From NCBI GenBank assembly GCA_018806915.1, contig JAGKQI010000031.1, positions 868,001-932,000 of the forward strand: a stretch of 64,000 bases of DNA, written 5' to 3'. Origin of the DNA: Phytophthora colocasiae. Its lineage: Eukaryota > Oomycota > Peronosporomycetes > Peronosporales > Peronosporaceae. The notes beneath the pieces are model-generated. The model saw nothing but the letters and a program-made list of their open reading frames with translations. It did no database searches and was not told the origin of the DNA. The translations under genes and the position numbers were made by a program. Below, one piece after another: positions 19,842 through 31,430 of this stretch. Each line of letters opens with the position of its first letter. Position 1 is the first letter of the stretch.

Positions 19842-20847
19842 GAAGAAGGCCGACGCGGGACGTGGACAAGTGGCTCAAGAGCAAGCTTCTGACTACGCGT
19901 TCACGGCAACGGGTGCGATGGAGAAAACGGAGTGGCTTGTGGACTCCGGTGCAAGCTCGCACATGACCAGCGTCCGAGACAAGTTCGTGTCCATGATAGA
20001 GCTGAAGACGCCGGTCCGCATTACCATCGCGGACGGTACGAAGATCGACGCAGTTGCAAAGGGCACCGTCGGGTTGAAGCTGATGGACGGAACGTCTGTT
20101 ACGCTGTCGGATGTGTTGTACATCCCTGAAGTTGATGGAAGCCTCATCTCGGTTGCGAAGCTGGCCGAGAAGGACGTCGTCGCGCAGTTCAGCAAGGACA
20201 AGTGCGTCTTTCGCTATGGCGACGCCACCGTCATGGAGGCCAAGCGCGGTGGAAACGTCTACAAGTTGAAGACAATGGGGGACGAGGTGTGCCGTGCGGC
20301 GACGGCATCTCGTAAGGAGCCGTGGGCTATTGTGCACGCCCGCCTCGGACACATCCCGTTCAAGCGCTATGAACAGCTGTTGACCATGGCAGAAGGTGTG
20401 CCTCGTGTTACGGATGGCGTCACTAGTGATAACGTCTGCGCAGGCTGCTGCATGGGCAAGATGAGAGCCGACGACTATCCCCGACACCCGGAGAAGCTCG
20501 TCAAGAGTGCAGGCGTACTGGATTTGGTGCATACGGATGTGATGGGTCCGATGCAGACCAAGACTCCCGGTGGCTGCACGTACGCCGTGACCTTCATTGA
20601 CGACTACTCACGCCATGTGACGGTCTACTTCATGAAGGCCAAATCGGAGGTGCTGTCCAAGTTGAAGATCTACAAGACAGCAATGGAGAACGCGACAGGC
20701 AAGACGATCAAGCGCCTACGTTCGGACAATGACGGCGAGTACACAGGCAAACAATTCAGGGCCTACCTCGACCGCAGCGGCATCAAGCACGAGAAGACGG
20801 TGCCGTACACGCCTCAGCAGAATGGACTGGCTGAGCGCATGAATTGA
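19842..20847 (+). pseudogene. Copia 1 pol, part 1: protease and integrase, ends at nonsense codon
   Basis: The frame continues from the gag knuckle with CRKKKADAGRG. It has the aspartic protease active site (WLVDSGASSHMT) at about 19933, the GAG-pre-integrase zinc motif (HARLGHIPFKRY, CAGCCMGKM) at about 20337-20463 and the integrase core with D at TDVMGPM, D at RSDNDGEYTG and E at NGLAERMN. A TGA at 20845-20847 follows ERMN. The same frame continues without other stops, so this is a single-codon nonsense change. Confidence 0.88.
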
Positions 20848-23184
20848 AGTCTGGTGGAAATGGCGCGCTGCATGCTCTACCACGAGGACATCGAGAAGAA
20901 ATGGTGGGCTGAATCAGTCAACACGGCGGCGTGGATCATCAACCGGATCCCCAATTCGGTCAACGTGAAGACACCCTACGAAATTGTGCACGGGACCAAG
21001 CCGCAGCTCAAGAACATGAAGGTGTTTGGTGCACTTGGCTACGCACACATCCCCGACGAGAAGCGCCGCAAGCTGGATGCTAAGGCCTTCAAGTGTCGTT
21101 TCATGGGCTACGAGAATGGTGTCAAGGGATACCGAGTTCTCAATGTGGCGACAGGCAAGGTGCAAATCGTGCGCACTGTCAAGTTTATGGAGACGACGAG
21201 CCTGCAGCACGTGGTGCCCAAGTCTGAGCTGGACGACGACGAAGTCGCAGCTACGGAGCCTAGCCACGATGGACTTCAGCCAGAGGAATCGATGCACCTC
21301 GTGCCAACCGTCGCTGAAGCTGGTGACGTGATCCAACTTCAACGTGACGCGGGTGTAGACGATGCGATTGTGCCATACGGATCGACCCATCCTATGACTA
21401 CCCGGTCGCGAGCTCGCCACATTGACGAGACGACGGATCCTGAAGAGGCAGGATCCCGCAAGAAGCAGGTCGTGGCGCCGTCCACATCAGGCACGAAGCG
21501 ACAGACAAGGATCCAAGGCAGAGCTCAGGTGCACGAAGACCAGCTCGCCATTGAAGGTGGCCAAGCGATGGCTGCAACAGAGGAGGTCCCGCGGACGTAT
21601 GAAGAAGCCATGGCAAGTGCGGACCAAGTGGAATGGAAGCGAGCGATGCAGAGCGAGTTGAAGTCTCTTGTCGCCAACAAGACGTGGAAGTTGGTACCGA
21701 GACCAGCACACCAGCGGCCGATCGGCTGCCGTTGGGTATTCGCGTTGAAGCGCAACGAGAAAGGACAAGTCATTCGGCACAAGGCCCGTCTCGTAGCCAA
21801 GGGGTATTCGCAACGACACGGCGTGGACTACGAGGAGACATACGCGCCAGTGGCTTACCTGAACTCGATCCGTGCCAAGTTGGCGAAGTGCGCCGCTGAA
21901 GGATTCGAGATTGAGCAGTGTGACGTCGATACTGCGTTCCTGTACGGCAAACCGGAGGAGGAGATCTACATGGAGCTGCCTCAAGGACTCCGAGACCTGT
22001 TGGCACTGGCTGAAGCGGAAGGTGAAGACGACGTCGTGTGCATGCTGCTTCAGAGTTTGTATGGACTCAAGCAGGCATCGCGTGTCTGGAACGAGACAAT
22101 CGACGCACACCTAAAGCGGATGGGATTCAAGTCTGCCGACGCGGACCCGTGCATCTACACACGCGGTCAAGGTGATGACGAGTGCATTGTGTGCCTCTAC
22201 GTGGATGACATGCTGATTGCCTCGCGGCAGAAGGCTGTCATTGCGTCGGTGAAGGCTGGAATCGCGGAGAAGTTCCGGATCAAGGACCTCGGCCGTGCTC
22301 GTTTCATTCTCGGGATCGAGATCGACTACGACATGGAGGGAAGAACGCTACGCATCAGCCAACAAGCGTACGCTGAGTCGATCATCAAGAGGTTTGGACA
22401 GGAGAACGCAAAGCCATGCTCGGCTCCGCTGGAACCAGGTGTGCATCTGACCAAGGTCGACGAACCGCAGACCGAAGCTGACAAGGCCAAGATGAGGTCG
22501 AAGCCCTACCGGTCGCTAGTTGGTAGTCTGATGTACCTGGCATGCGGGACTCGACCAGACATTGCGGTGGCTGTTGCCAAGTTGAGCCGGTTCTTGGAAA
22601 ATCCTGGACAGAAGCACTGGGACGCCGGGATTCGGGTGGTTCGCTATCTACTGATGACCAAGGACGTGGGCATCACGTACGACGGACTACTAGGGACGGA
22701 ACTCGTCGCCTACTCGGATGCGGACTGGGCCGGCAACCGTGATGACCGTCGATCCGTGAGCGGCATGATGCTTATGATGTGCGGTGCTCCCGTGGTGTGG
22801 CGCTCTACGTTTCAGAAGACAGTCGCGCTCAGCTCAACGGAGGCCGAGTACATGGCGCTGAGCGACTGTGTGAAGGAGTGTGTCTGGATGCGCCGACTGC
22901 TGAAGGACATAGGTGCTGAACAAGTGGGGGCTACCGTGATCTACGAGGACAACCAAGGTGCGATGGCCCTGGCTAAGAACGTCGGTTACCAAGCTCGCAC
23001 CAAGCACATCGACATTCGCTACCACTTCATTCGCGAGAAGGTGGTGAGCAACGAAGTCGAGCTGGAGTACATCGACACCAAGAACCAGCTCGCCGACTAC
23101 ATGACGAAGGGTCTGACGTCGAAGACGCTACGCTACTTGATGATGCGGAGCAACGTTGGCCCCAACCTCGAGACATCGAATTGA
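20848..23184 (+). pseudogene. Copia 1 pol, part 2: reverse transcriptase and RNase H
   Basis: Same frame as part 1. The end of the integrase (FMGYENGVKGYRV) is followed by a linker, then RVT_2 reverse transcriptase with the catalytic LYVDDMLIAS near 22200 and RNase H with AYSDADWAGNRDDRRSVSG near 22710, ALSSTEAEYMAL, EDNQGAMALA and the usual HIDIRYHFIREKV end. Nothing within this segment is broken. It would be made only by readthrough of the TGA or as part of a complete sister copy's polyprotein. Confidence 0.9.
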
Positions 23185-23191
23185 GTGGGGG

Positions 23192-23716
23192 TGTTGTGGT
23201 TGCACTTCGCTGTCTATTCGCTGGGCCCCTGCTACGAGCCTCACGGTCTGCGCGTGCGAGGCGCGTGCCTCTGGGGGCTGCAGTTGAAGTGAAGCGAATA
23301 CTGCGACCTGATTGGCGGATCACCTGGGGTTGCGTGGATATGATTGGGCGAGACAGTTGAAGTCGGATCAACAGCTGTGATTAGCATGGATAATCACATG
23401 CATTGACGAGACAGACCGTGTCCGTCCCAATCGGGTGTGTCCGTCCCAACTGGTTTTGAGTATGGACCGTGTCCGTCCCAATCGGGTGTGTCCGTCCCAG
23501 GACACTGTGATTGGCCGACGGCCCGTGCCCGTCCCACTCAAGTGTGTCCGTTGCACATGCATATAGTTAAATGAAGTCAAATGAGGGAGACGCTAGGAGA
23601 GCTACAGGAGTAGGAAGGAACAAGCAGGACAAAGCGGACTAACTCAAATAAACTCACTTTCAGATTTCCTTCCTTCTGCTCACATCGACAACAAGCCTCA
23701 TTCGCCACTCTCAATT
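23192..23716 (+). repeat. 3' LTR of copia 1
   Basis: Same 525 bases as 18635-19159 by eye. Preceded by the purine-rich GAGTGGGGG at 23183-23191. Confidence 0.9.
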
Positions 23717-23721
23717 ATAGG

Positions 23722-24173
23722 CTGATACCACATCTGGCTTCTACAGCACCAACGGTTTCCCCCAATGTCGTAGATGAGGCATCACGAACTATTCCGTATT
23801 GGGAAAATCAGGGCATGATGAAGCATTGCAAGTAATATGGAATATATGGACAACGTGTACACAGTGTACACTGTGGATTACTCGAAATCGGGAAATTTTC
23901 GAAAACAAAAATATTTGTGGCCAGGAAGCCAAGGGGAGACTCACGAAACGCGCAGATTTTCAAACACAAGCGGTGATCAAGGGACTAACCTCCAGACCTA
24001 ATACCTATGAGTTGGGGTTTCGGGTAGCTGAATGTTATGCCGTCTTCAGAGCGATCGTACCTTCGGATCGACCGATAGCTCTCATACGAATACTTCTCGT
24101 TCACTCGGTAAATCTTCCTGAATCAGCAGGAAGACGGGGAGCTTGGGTGGGGTGGGGTGGGCGAAATCTTTAA
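23722..24173 (+). pseudogene. LINE C-terminal fragment, right part
   Basis: Continues the LINE fragment after the copia insertion: VIWNIWTTCTQCTLWITRNR then EIFENKNICGQEAKGRL, the W-rich tail typical of non-LTR elements behind the zf-RVT module. A frameshift or stop lies near 23790. The target duplication ATAGG joins it to 18634. Confidence 0.6.
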
Positions 24174-24269
24174 TGTGCATCTCTCGCACCAACAGATAAG
24201 ACACCAGATCGCCACAAAATTGGCTGTTTCGCGGTCAATTTTGGGGCTCACGTTGAGCTGCGCACACCA

Positions 24270-24930
24270 CAGGGTGTGCGCTATTCATTTCTGCCAATTA
24301 AACGCACTGGTAGCGAGTTTCAGCGAATCAAAGTTAGGAAAAGCACTTTCGTGCAGCATTTCCGGGACAGAGTAGTATTTTACATCAGTATACCTATTAT
24401 GGCCACGCGCAAGCATTCTTTGCTCCTTGATGCAGACGTCATAGCCAACGGGGTCACTGGAACGATCGTGGAAATGCATCCAACAGCGACGGATCTGGCT
24501 ATCACGCGATACACAGTGGATGGCGTTCTTGTTCGTCGGCTTCTTCAACCCCCACAACTACTATTGATCAAGATATTCGGCTGCCAGAATACTATAGTAT
24601 CTGGGTTCGGAGTGGGTATGATTGGCCTTCTTCCGCTACACGCGCGTGTCCAGCTCACAAAAATCCCAAACTGGCCCAAGCCTCGATCACTGTCGATCAA
24701 TTTGCCGTTGTCCCCGCATTTTCGTACACAACCGAAATGCTCCAGGGCCAGACGTGTCACGATGGAATTGTTGTCACTACGCTGTAACATCAATATGGAA
24801 CACCGAAGCAAACCCTTTACGTAGCTCTATCACGCGCAGTGAGATTGAGTGGGCTCACCTTGACCGAGCAAATTACACGAGAATATCTAGACAGCCTAAA
24901 GTCGAGTGACGCGACCGTGCAGGAAACACA
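24270..24930 (+). pseudogene. PIF1/Helitron-type helicase C-terminal remnant
   Basis: Pieces in different plus frames fit the end of a PIF1-like helicase. They are VIANGVTGTIVEMHPTA (the G-x-x-G loop after the first RecA domain), AYTTEMLQGQTCHDGIVV (motif with the Gln/Thr of helicase motif V) at about 24726-24775 and LYVALSRAV (motif VI, YVALSR) at about 24820. At least three frameshifts separate them. Such helicases occur as the Rep/Hel part of Helitrons or as free host genes. No Helitron end (hairpin + CTRR) was found, so the source stays open. Confidence 0.6.
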
Positions 24931-25650
24931 GCGCCTCATCCAGCTGGTAGCTATACCGTCGTATGCATCTGCAACAGATTACATTGAGTTTGATCAGTGG
25001 AAAATCAACAACATCCATAGACCAACATTACACGGATTGCTCTGCTGTTTTCTTACATGAATAGACTCACAAACCTTACAGCATCAGCACTACATGCCTG
25101 AGTGTGACTTCAGATACTTTAACATCAACAATCAAACTGACAACCATAGACTATCGCTTTATAACTCTACCTTTTCCACGGCAAATCTAAAAGTAAATGC
25201 GATGCGTCGCCTTTTTGAGTCTGCCCAACCATTGGCAGATAAGGAGACGCAGTTGCTGTCCGTCGAATTCGCCCTGATTTCAGCACATTTGTTAACAGGT
25301 TTGTGCCGCATTGAGCTCACCTGGTCATTGTTGGAGAAGTCTCATTTCGCTCTTTTGGTTAACTTCCACATGTAGATACCGTACAAACATTTCCTCGTCC
25401 TAGTTAAGAGTTTGGTACAAATATCTGCAAATGTACCGTACTACAACGGCAGGTTTGCCCAGATGTTGCCTTTTTGGGATGTAGTTCCATTGCAGAGTGC
25501 TAAAAGATTTCGTGCGCGAGTTCTCGAGCGCGCTACTGTCTGACAATAATGCATTAGTGTCCTGTTGAAGCAATATTATTTTATGTGTCCGATTCAAAAT
25601 TCAAAAGACCCCGACCCAAAATCAATTCCCATTTTACTTTTTACGATTCC
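24931..25650. other. Stretch without a supported gene
   Basis: Short unsupported frames only. Base composition is ordinary, and no repeat or RNA gene is evident. Confidence 0.4.
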
Positions 25651-25654
25651 CATA

Positions 25655-26373
25655 CCGACTATCCTTAGTTATGAGATACACCCTGCATGCAACGAGATCA
25701 AGCCGCCCGCTCCATGTACTACATGATATCCTGCACTTACGGTACTACTTGTGAAAATGGCAGTCTTCTTGCTATCCACGACGAGGACGCTGTAAATAGA
25801 GGTACGTTTGCTTCCTTACTACAGCTAGAGCCTTGAGCCGCAGCATCAGTGGCGTAACTGGAACGCCGTATCCCCGTAGATCGTTAACCCACTCACTCTC
25901 AGCTGCTGTGCTTAAAACCGTTGATGTGTCTAGAGCTCGTGCCTTCATCTTGGTTGCACCTCTTGGACGCTCGCAATGCCTCTTAATCGCCCCGAAATGG
26001 CGGACCCACCTTAAGACTAGAACCCTGCTGCCTGGATAATGTCTATCACTGAGGTTAGGAAAGTATGTTTCGATTGTAGTACGGACCTTTCCACGCTTTT
26101 TGTAGTGCTCGACCACCTCTTTTTTCTGGGCAGCAGTACGAATTTACTGTGTGGGTCTTCTTCTTTCGACCGTCTCCGTGGAGGCGCGGTCGGCCCACGG
26201 GGGATGACCTCGTGGCTTGAGTCATGAGACTCATAATAGTAAATGACTGGAGCACTCTTTCTGTTTCGCATCCAAACGCTTGGTTCTCAAGACGTGTATC
26301 TCATAACAGGGGAAATTATGGATGTCAGAATTCTTCCCTTAAGGCAGTGTATCTCATAACAAAGGATAGTCGG
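25655..26373 (-). mobile_element. Short pogo-like element with TA duplication
   Basis: 719 bp between TA dinucleotides (25653-25654, 26374-26375). It has 27-bp inverted ends starting CCGACTATCCTTAGTTATGA, one mismatch between them. The inner part of the end motif, GTGTATCTCATAAC, recurs at about 26296. Inside, the minus strand encodes the start of a CENP-B/pogo-like transposase. It lacks the DDE part and is a deletion derivative. Confidence 0.75.
25772..26250 (-). pseudogene. Pogo-like transposase N-terminus
   Basis: Minus-strand pieces in two frames: RPRLHGDGRKKKTHTVNSYC at about 26150-26210, then VEHYKKRGKVRTTIETYFPN and WVNDLRGYGVPVTPLMLRLK. This matches the two helix-turn-helix units of pogo/CENP-B transposases (EWVNDLR.xG.PVT..ML..KA). 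The catalytic domain is absent and a frameshift lies near 26110. Confidence 0.55.
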
Positions 26374-26391
26374 TAATTCGATATTTTACAT

Positions 26392-26461
26392 CACGTTGCA
26401 GGAATTCCGTGTAATCCGGTAGTAGCAACCAGGAATAACCAGTTAATCAACTTCAATTTCC
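26392..26461 (+). repeat. 70-bp repeat shared with 62142-62271
   Basis: CACGTTGCAGGAATTCCGTG and the following bases match 62142-62174. The second half, ending CTTCAATTTCC, matches 62228-62271 in inverted orientation. Possibly the end of an unrecognised element. Confidence 0.5.
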
Positions 26462-26469
26462 TTTTGTTA

Positions 26470-27185
26470 TCCTGCATCCCATCGCTGTAGTCATGAAATC
26501 CAGCTTACTAAATTAAGTACTCGCGTCACTGTACCCTTGTATTCCATCGTCATACGAATTGTACGGTTTTGCCCGTCCGTATTATTTTCAATTTTGACAT
26601 ATTTTAGTTTAGCTTTGGTTTTTGAAAGCATCTCTTTTCGACTGCAATCAAAAGAAGCGATCCTCGGAAAGCAATCCGATGAATATCGAAGTGATACGCC
26701 CACCAGTTCGAATACATCGCCTGACTGGAAAAAACCCAATCACCCAGAAATGTCGTTCAATCACAGAGAAAAGAGACAGCTACCAACGATTGATGCCGGG
26801 CAGAGCCCGGGGATGAGTAGTTCGAAGCTCGCGCAGGTTGTAATTTCATCATTGTTGGGATGTCCTGCAAACACGATAGAATTTTCAATGGTAGAAGTCT
26901 GAGCTCGCAGAAAACACCAGAAGTGACCTCATTCGAGCAGGAGATGCAAGTAGCATTCAAGTCGCGTTTCATCCTCATTAGTCATTTTCGGACACCTTTT
27001 TAACTTGGCGATGAGAATCGAAATCGGAACTGGTGACGAGAACCTAATGCCTCTCAGAACGCCTTGCATCGCAGAGCATAGACATAATCGCACCGATGAA
27101 GAATTCAGGGTCAAATAGTATTAAAGTCTGACGCAGTATGGCCTGGTACGCTTTCGACGCTTGATCTGGCACCTTCAAGTGGCCT
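26470..27185. other. Stretch without a supported gene
   Basis: Unsupported short frames only (for example 26537-26902, plus). I see no domain, RNA gene or clear repeat. Confidence 0.35.
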
Positions 27186-27189
27186 AAAC

Positions 27190-27345
27190 TTCCTTATGAG
27201 GGTTGTAATACCAGTTTGAGTACTGCCGTGCTTTAGATCTGAATTGCTTCACTTTTGCTGCTGGCCACCCGGCGTTTTTATTACTTGCGGCTTTACCACG
27301 CTTTTACCATTCCTCTCAATGCTGCAAGTTCAGCGCTGGTTGCAT
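27190..27345 (-). pseudogene. RXLR effector C-terminal fragment beside a sulfatase fragment
   Basis: The minus strand at about 27195-27285 reads AGWPAAKVKQFRSKARQYS followed by WYYN. This matches the C-terminus of RXLR copies 1 and 2 (AGWPAAKVAQFRAK...YSRYYY). About 40 bases further, 27315-27345 (GCTGCAAGTTCAGCGCTGGT) resembles the sulfatase-like gene around 13225-13250. Both look like leftovers of a third copy of the duplicated block. Confidence 0.6.
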
Positions 27346-27612
27346 GATCTTCTTCTTCTCGCTCTCCAGTACTGCTGACCTCGCTAACCCGTACGATTCG
27401 GCAGTGGAGAGTTCAGGGGGATCTGTTCACCATTCCGTATCATACAACAGCAGTGCGAACAACCAAGGGCATCACGGATGATCAGAAATCATCATTGATG
27501 ATCTCGGCGCATAGTAATGACACCCTATTACTGTACCAGCTCGAATGAGTCGTTCCAAAGCGACCAAAACCACTGGTTTCTCACATCCACTTTATATCTT
27601 GCACAGCAAGCA

Positions 27613-27807
27613 ACAAGACCAACGACAATTTTAGTTGCTGTCATTGCAGCATTTACCCGCTGCTTCTGCTTTAAATCCAGTTCAACTGCAGCAAGCTGTC
27701 TCAGGGGTAACAATGTGGTGAATACCGGCGGTGCTCGATTCCTAAGAAAGAGACTTGAAGACGAGAGCGACGACTTGGCTAAAGAAGATAGAGAAGTGTT
27801 TGGGGAC
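27613..27807 (+). pseudogene. RXLR effector copy 3, 5' part, split by Gypsy element
   Basis: Plus-strand text TTILVAVIAAF matches the signal peptide core of copies 1 and 2, but the start ATG is lost and a frameshift follows. Further on it reads GGARFLRKRLEDESDDLAKE then DREVFGD, so RFLR is kept and EER has become EDR. The gene is interrupted right after FGD at 27807 by the Gypsy LTR element and resumes at 33834. Orientation is opposite to copies 1 and 2. Confidence 0.75.
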
Positions 27808-28153
27808 TGTGACATGCTGCCAGTTTGGGAGCTGGAACTCCCTGCAAATGCAACGTGTATTGGTTGATTTGGTAGTGTAAAGTAAATTGCAAAGTGATCG
27901 ATTCTAATGCTAGCCTTTGGGCGCTCTCGCCGGCCGCCTTGGCCGTCCAGGGAGCAGCGCCCTTGCGGTTGCTCTTGTTGCTCTTGTTGCTGCCATGCAT
28001 GCAAGTCAGCGTTGCCAGCTGAGCTTGCGTGCCATCTGGCCTGCCGTCTGTGGACTTGTTTAGTTGGCGATGGGCTCCGCTCATCGCAACGCTTTTGGCT
28101 ACGGGATTGGTAAGCTGTCAGCAGATGCCTGCTGTCACCAGGCCATCGGCACA
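27808..28153 (-). repeat. 3' LTR of the Gypsy element
   Basis: 346 bases, about 96% like 33488-33833. Confidence 0.88.
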
Positions 28154-28521
28154 CTGCCCCCCCAAGCTTTAAATCTGCAGTCGAAATCGTCCCTTCAGCG
28201 CACGATCGTTATCGTCCGGTTGTGACTGCCTCGTTACATACTGTGCATGACTGGTACCCCAACTTCAACGCGTTGAAGTGTTACAGGTTGTGATCTCTCG
28301 GATTTTTGCAACAATTATCTCCTTGACCTTTTTGCTAATCATAACCGAGAAATCTGAATATCAGCCAACCAGATTGTAGAGTTGCTTGAAACTTGAATGC
28401 ACTTGTTGATATTGTGATCCAACGTCTGAAAGTTGACTAGTACATGTAGCTGGGATCGAACTCAAGATACCCATTGCGGCGCGACTTGTAAATGCTTGCA
28501 AAATCTCGAAACTCTCATACA

Positions 28522-28986
28522 TCATGTACAATTGGCCAGAAAGTGCTTGTAACTCAGTTCCTGCGTTGCCTTGGGGAGGTCATAGCGAGTAGGAAAATCA
28601 TCATCGTTTGCTTCTTTTGCATATTGTAGCAGTAGTTGTGGTACATCTTCATGCATGGTCTTCAGCGGCTCCCAGGAGTCCGCGATAATCTCGAGACCCA
28701 TCCACTTGACTTTGATCTCGTAGGCTTCCATGCCAGGGTTCATTCTGTGCTCCAACATAGCCTCCACGGACATCAGTGTCCCTTGCGAGGCAATATGGTC
28801 CAGCAGTTCTTCGGTCACGTTGAGTGAGTCGTCTGCGTAGAGCTTTTGGCGAGATGAGTGCACATTCACTGTAGTCCCGTTGACCAGGTGTTCCACTGTA
28901 AAGTAGTAGTCAGTACTGCCAACCACTTTGTATGGACCGACCGGCACCACGCGTAGCTTGTTTGCATGAAGTTTCTCGTCGTACAC
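28522..28986 (-). pseudogene. Gypsy integrase C-terminus with chromodomain
   Basis: The segment begins with the integrase C-terminal barrel (LRVVPVGPYKVVGSTDYYFT, VEHLVNGTTVNVHSSR). It then has a chromodomain, VEAMLEHRMNPGMEAYEIKV then KWMGLEIIADSWEPLKTM, with the aromatic W and the helix at the end (VPQLLLQYAKE). Chromodomains of Gypsy integrases steer insertion to marked chromatin. A frameshift near 28980 separates it from the integrase core. Confidence 0.8.
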
Positions 28987-30244
28987 GTGAGCGCAACACG
29001 TAGTCTCCGACCGAGAAGTTCACACGCTGATGGTAATTGTATCGTGCCCGGTATCGTTCAGCTTGGCGCATGCGTTCTGCCTTGACAGGCTTGTGCATTT
29101 CTTGGAGGTCAGCTCGAAGCTTGGCTAGTTGCTGCTCCGTGCTGTGTCGCGGCTGGCTCAGTGTGGCTACACGTCCCTTCCCTCCCGGCAAGAATATGGA
29201 GTCGAGAGCATTAGGGCACGGTTGTCCGGTGATCAGCTCAATAGGTGCTCGGTTGGCCAACGACGCAACTGGAGAGTGATTGATGCTTGACTGCACTAGT
29301 GGTAGTAGGTACGGCCAGTCGTGCATGCTCACTTTGAACTCCAGTGTCAATGCCTTCAGTACTTGGGTGATGTCGCGGTTTACCCGCTCTACAGAGCCAT
29401 TCTTCCACGGGGTGTAAGCGACGATAAACTCGAGACGACTCTTCAGTCGTCGACCTAATTCAGCCACAACCTTGCTCTTGAAGTGTGATGCTGAATCACT
29501 AACCCACACACTAGGTGGCCCGAATCGACTGTACCAGTCTAGGATAGAAGTAGCTGCAACTTCCGATGTAGGCCCGTCGCATTCAACCAGCTCCGCGAAA
29601 TGTGTTGCTTCATCTTTCAATATTAGGACATAACGCGACGTTCCAAACGATTCACCGAGTGTGAGAAAATCCCAGTGCAGGGTGTGGTTGCGCTCGTAGA
29701 TATGGTGTGCTTCGCTAAAAGGTCATGGAATCCCCACACCACCCTTTACGTGCAGGCAGAGTAGTCACTTCTCGCAGAAGTCACGTACCATCCTGCTAAG
29801 ACCACCAGCCGGCGGATGTGGTTCGTCGTCACATTCATGCCGCGGTGTCCGTTGTGGCCACAGTGAGCGATGATCAGCAGTCTTTCAATCAGCTCGGTCG
29901 CATCACTTGGTATCCAGATCAAACCATTGACTCGCCACAGATCATCATTGTGCGGCACAGCACCCTTTGGCGTTACATGCAGAGCCTGAATGCTGCCAAT
30001 CGCGTCGGTCGTGGGCCACACGAATCCGTCCTGGCCCAGTGGACGAAGTGGCGTCATGCCATTCTTGGCCGTTGCAACACTCTCCGCATGTTTCCGTTTT
30101 GATCGAGTAAAGCGTTTGGCTGAGTGAAATCTTGCTGCTGGTTGCTGCTTCCCACCCCATCACGATATGAGGTCTGCCCACACCTTGTGTACGCCGGCAA
30201 TATGCTCGATGGTGTAGCGGTACTCGTGCAGCTTCATAGATCAA
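28910..30244 (-). pseudogene. Gypsy integrase, zinc domain and core, frameshifted
   Basis: The zinc-binding part is at about 29800-29900 (HCGHNGHRGMNVTTNHIRRL). The core has WVSDSASHFKS (second D) and WKNGSVERVNRDI (E) in the 28910-29620 frame. Pieces lie in three frames with stops near 29625-29745, so no protein can be made. The start of the segment near 30240 is the tail of the RNase H domain. Confidence 0.8.
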
Positions 30245-31430
30245 CGAAGAAATTTGCCACGAACGTGCTTTTTTAACTCCTTGCTCGGCGAGAAGAGAAA
30301 GATAATGTTCCGATGGTCGCAGTAAAGTCGAAATCCTTGTGACTTTAGGAGCAGGTACTCCAGTTTTTCACACGCGCGCACAATTGGGTACGACTCTTTC
30401 TCAATTACACTCCAATTGACCACCGATCCGTTGAAGTTGCCTCCCATGCAGATCAGGGGTTCATGGTCGTGCACAATTGGATACGACTCTTTCTCAATTA
30501 CACTTCTATTGAGCGCCGACCGTTGAAGTTGCCTCCCATGCAGATCAGGGGTTCATGGTCGTGCACAATTGGATACGACTCTTTCTCAATTACACTTCTA
30601 TTGAGCGCCGACCGTTGAAGTTGCCTCCCATGCAGATCAGGGGTTCATGGTCGTGCACAATTGGGTACGACTCTTTCTCAATTACACTCCTATTGAGCGC
30701 CGACCGTTGAAGTTGCCTCCTATGCAGATCAGGAGTTTATGGTCCTGCTACTGGATAGGTACATCGGGTTTCCACTATCGAACTTGCGAGGCAAACGTCC
30801 CCATCCTCTGTCAGAGGCGTCCGAGAGCAGACACAACTGCTTGCCGTGGTCCGGGTATGCTAATGTAGCCACATTGCTCAGGAGTTCCTTCATTGCTTCA
30901 AAAGCATGTTGTTCTTTGGTCGTCAACTAGATCTGGATACCCGCAGCAGCTCTCTTCGTCTTTCGTGTACCCGCCAGTGCAGAATCGAGCCGCTCCTGTA
31001 ATGGCCGTGCGACTCGAGCATAGTCTACCAGCCCAGCACGCATCCAGTTGCTGGCGCATAAGAACTGCTGGAGTTCCGCCGCAGTTGTCGGAGTCGGTAT
31101 TTCCCGTAGTGCACGGATTCGCTCAGGGTCGTGGCCGATACCATGTTTGTTGAAACTTCCGTGAGAAATACAGTGCTCTTTTTGGGACTGAGAATGAGGC
31201 CGTGTTCATCGAGTTTTTTCAAAACAGTCTCGATTGCATCTACCAGCCCTTCTTGCTAGTTGGCGAATACCAGCAAGTCATCTATCCACACGATCACACA
31301 CTTGTTGACAAGGTTCCCTAGAACCATTTCCACAGTTGATTGAAAGTGTAGAGCCGCATCACTGCTACCTTGTGGCACTCGAGTTGGCGTGAAAACGCCC
31401 TTGTCCGTCATGTATGACATTAATTCTTGG
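30241..31430 (-). pseudogene. Gypsy reverse transcriptase and RNase H, broken
   Basis: The catalytic reverse transcriptase box is seen on the minus strand near 31265-31300 as CVIVWIDDLLVFAN, with WIDD in place of YVDD and a stop just after. Downstream are LILSPKKSTVFL, LLSDASDRGWG (RNase H start, about 30810) and VIEKESYPIVRACEKLEYLL. The latter part is duplicated in a 92-bp tandem array. Many frame changes. Confidence 0.75.
30379..30747 (-). repeat. Four tandem copies of a 92-bp unit in Gypsy RNase H
   Basis: Units start at 30379, 30472, 30564 and 30656 with CACAATTGGRTACGACTC. The middle two are almost identical and the outer ones differ slightly. Since 92 is not a multiple of three, the array shifts frame. 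Confidence 0.85.

Larger units (their letters stand above)
18635..23716 (+). mobile_element. Copia LTR retrotransposon 1
   Basis: 5,082 bp with 525-bp LTRs that look identical, flanked by 5-bp duplications ATAGG (18630-18634, 23717-23721). It is inserted in a LINE fragment. Order is LTR, primer site, gag, protease, integrase, reverse transcriptase, RNase H, purine tract, LTR, the Ty1/copia order. Identical LTRs mean a very recent insertion. Yet the coding region has a one-base frameshift in the gag zinc knuckle and a nonsense codon after integrase, so this copy cannot make its proteins on its own. Confidence 0.92.

Noticed and set aside
19639..22110. Long antisense open frames across copia 1
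   Set aside because: Shadows of GC-rich pol codons, with no domain content.
18811..23580. Two identical 70-codon minus-strand open frames (18811-19023 and 23368-23580)
   Set aside because: They lie inside the two LTRs of copia 1, are antisense to it and come from its internal repeats. Not genes.
24270..24930. Helitron
   Set aside because: Only PIF1-type helicase motifs are visible. No Rep domain or 3' hairpin with CTRR was found.
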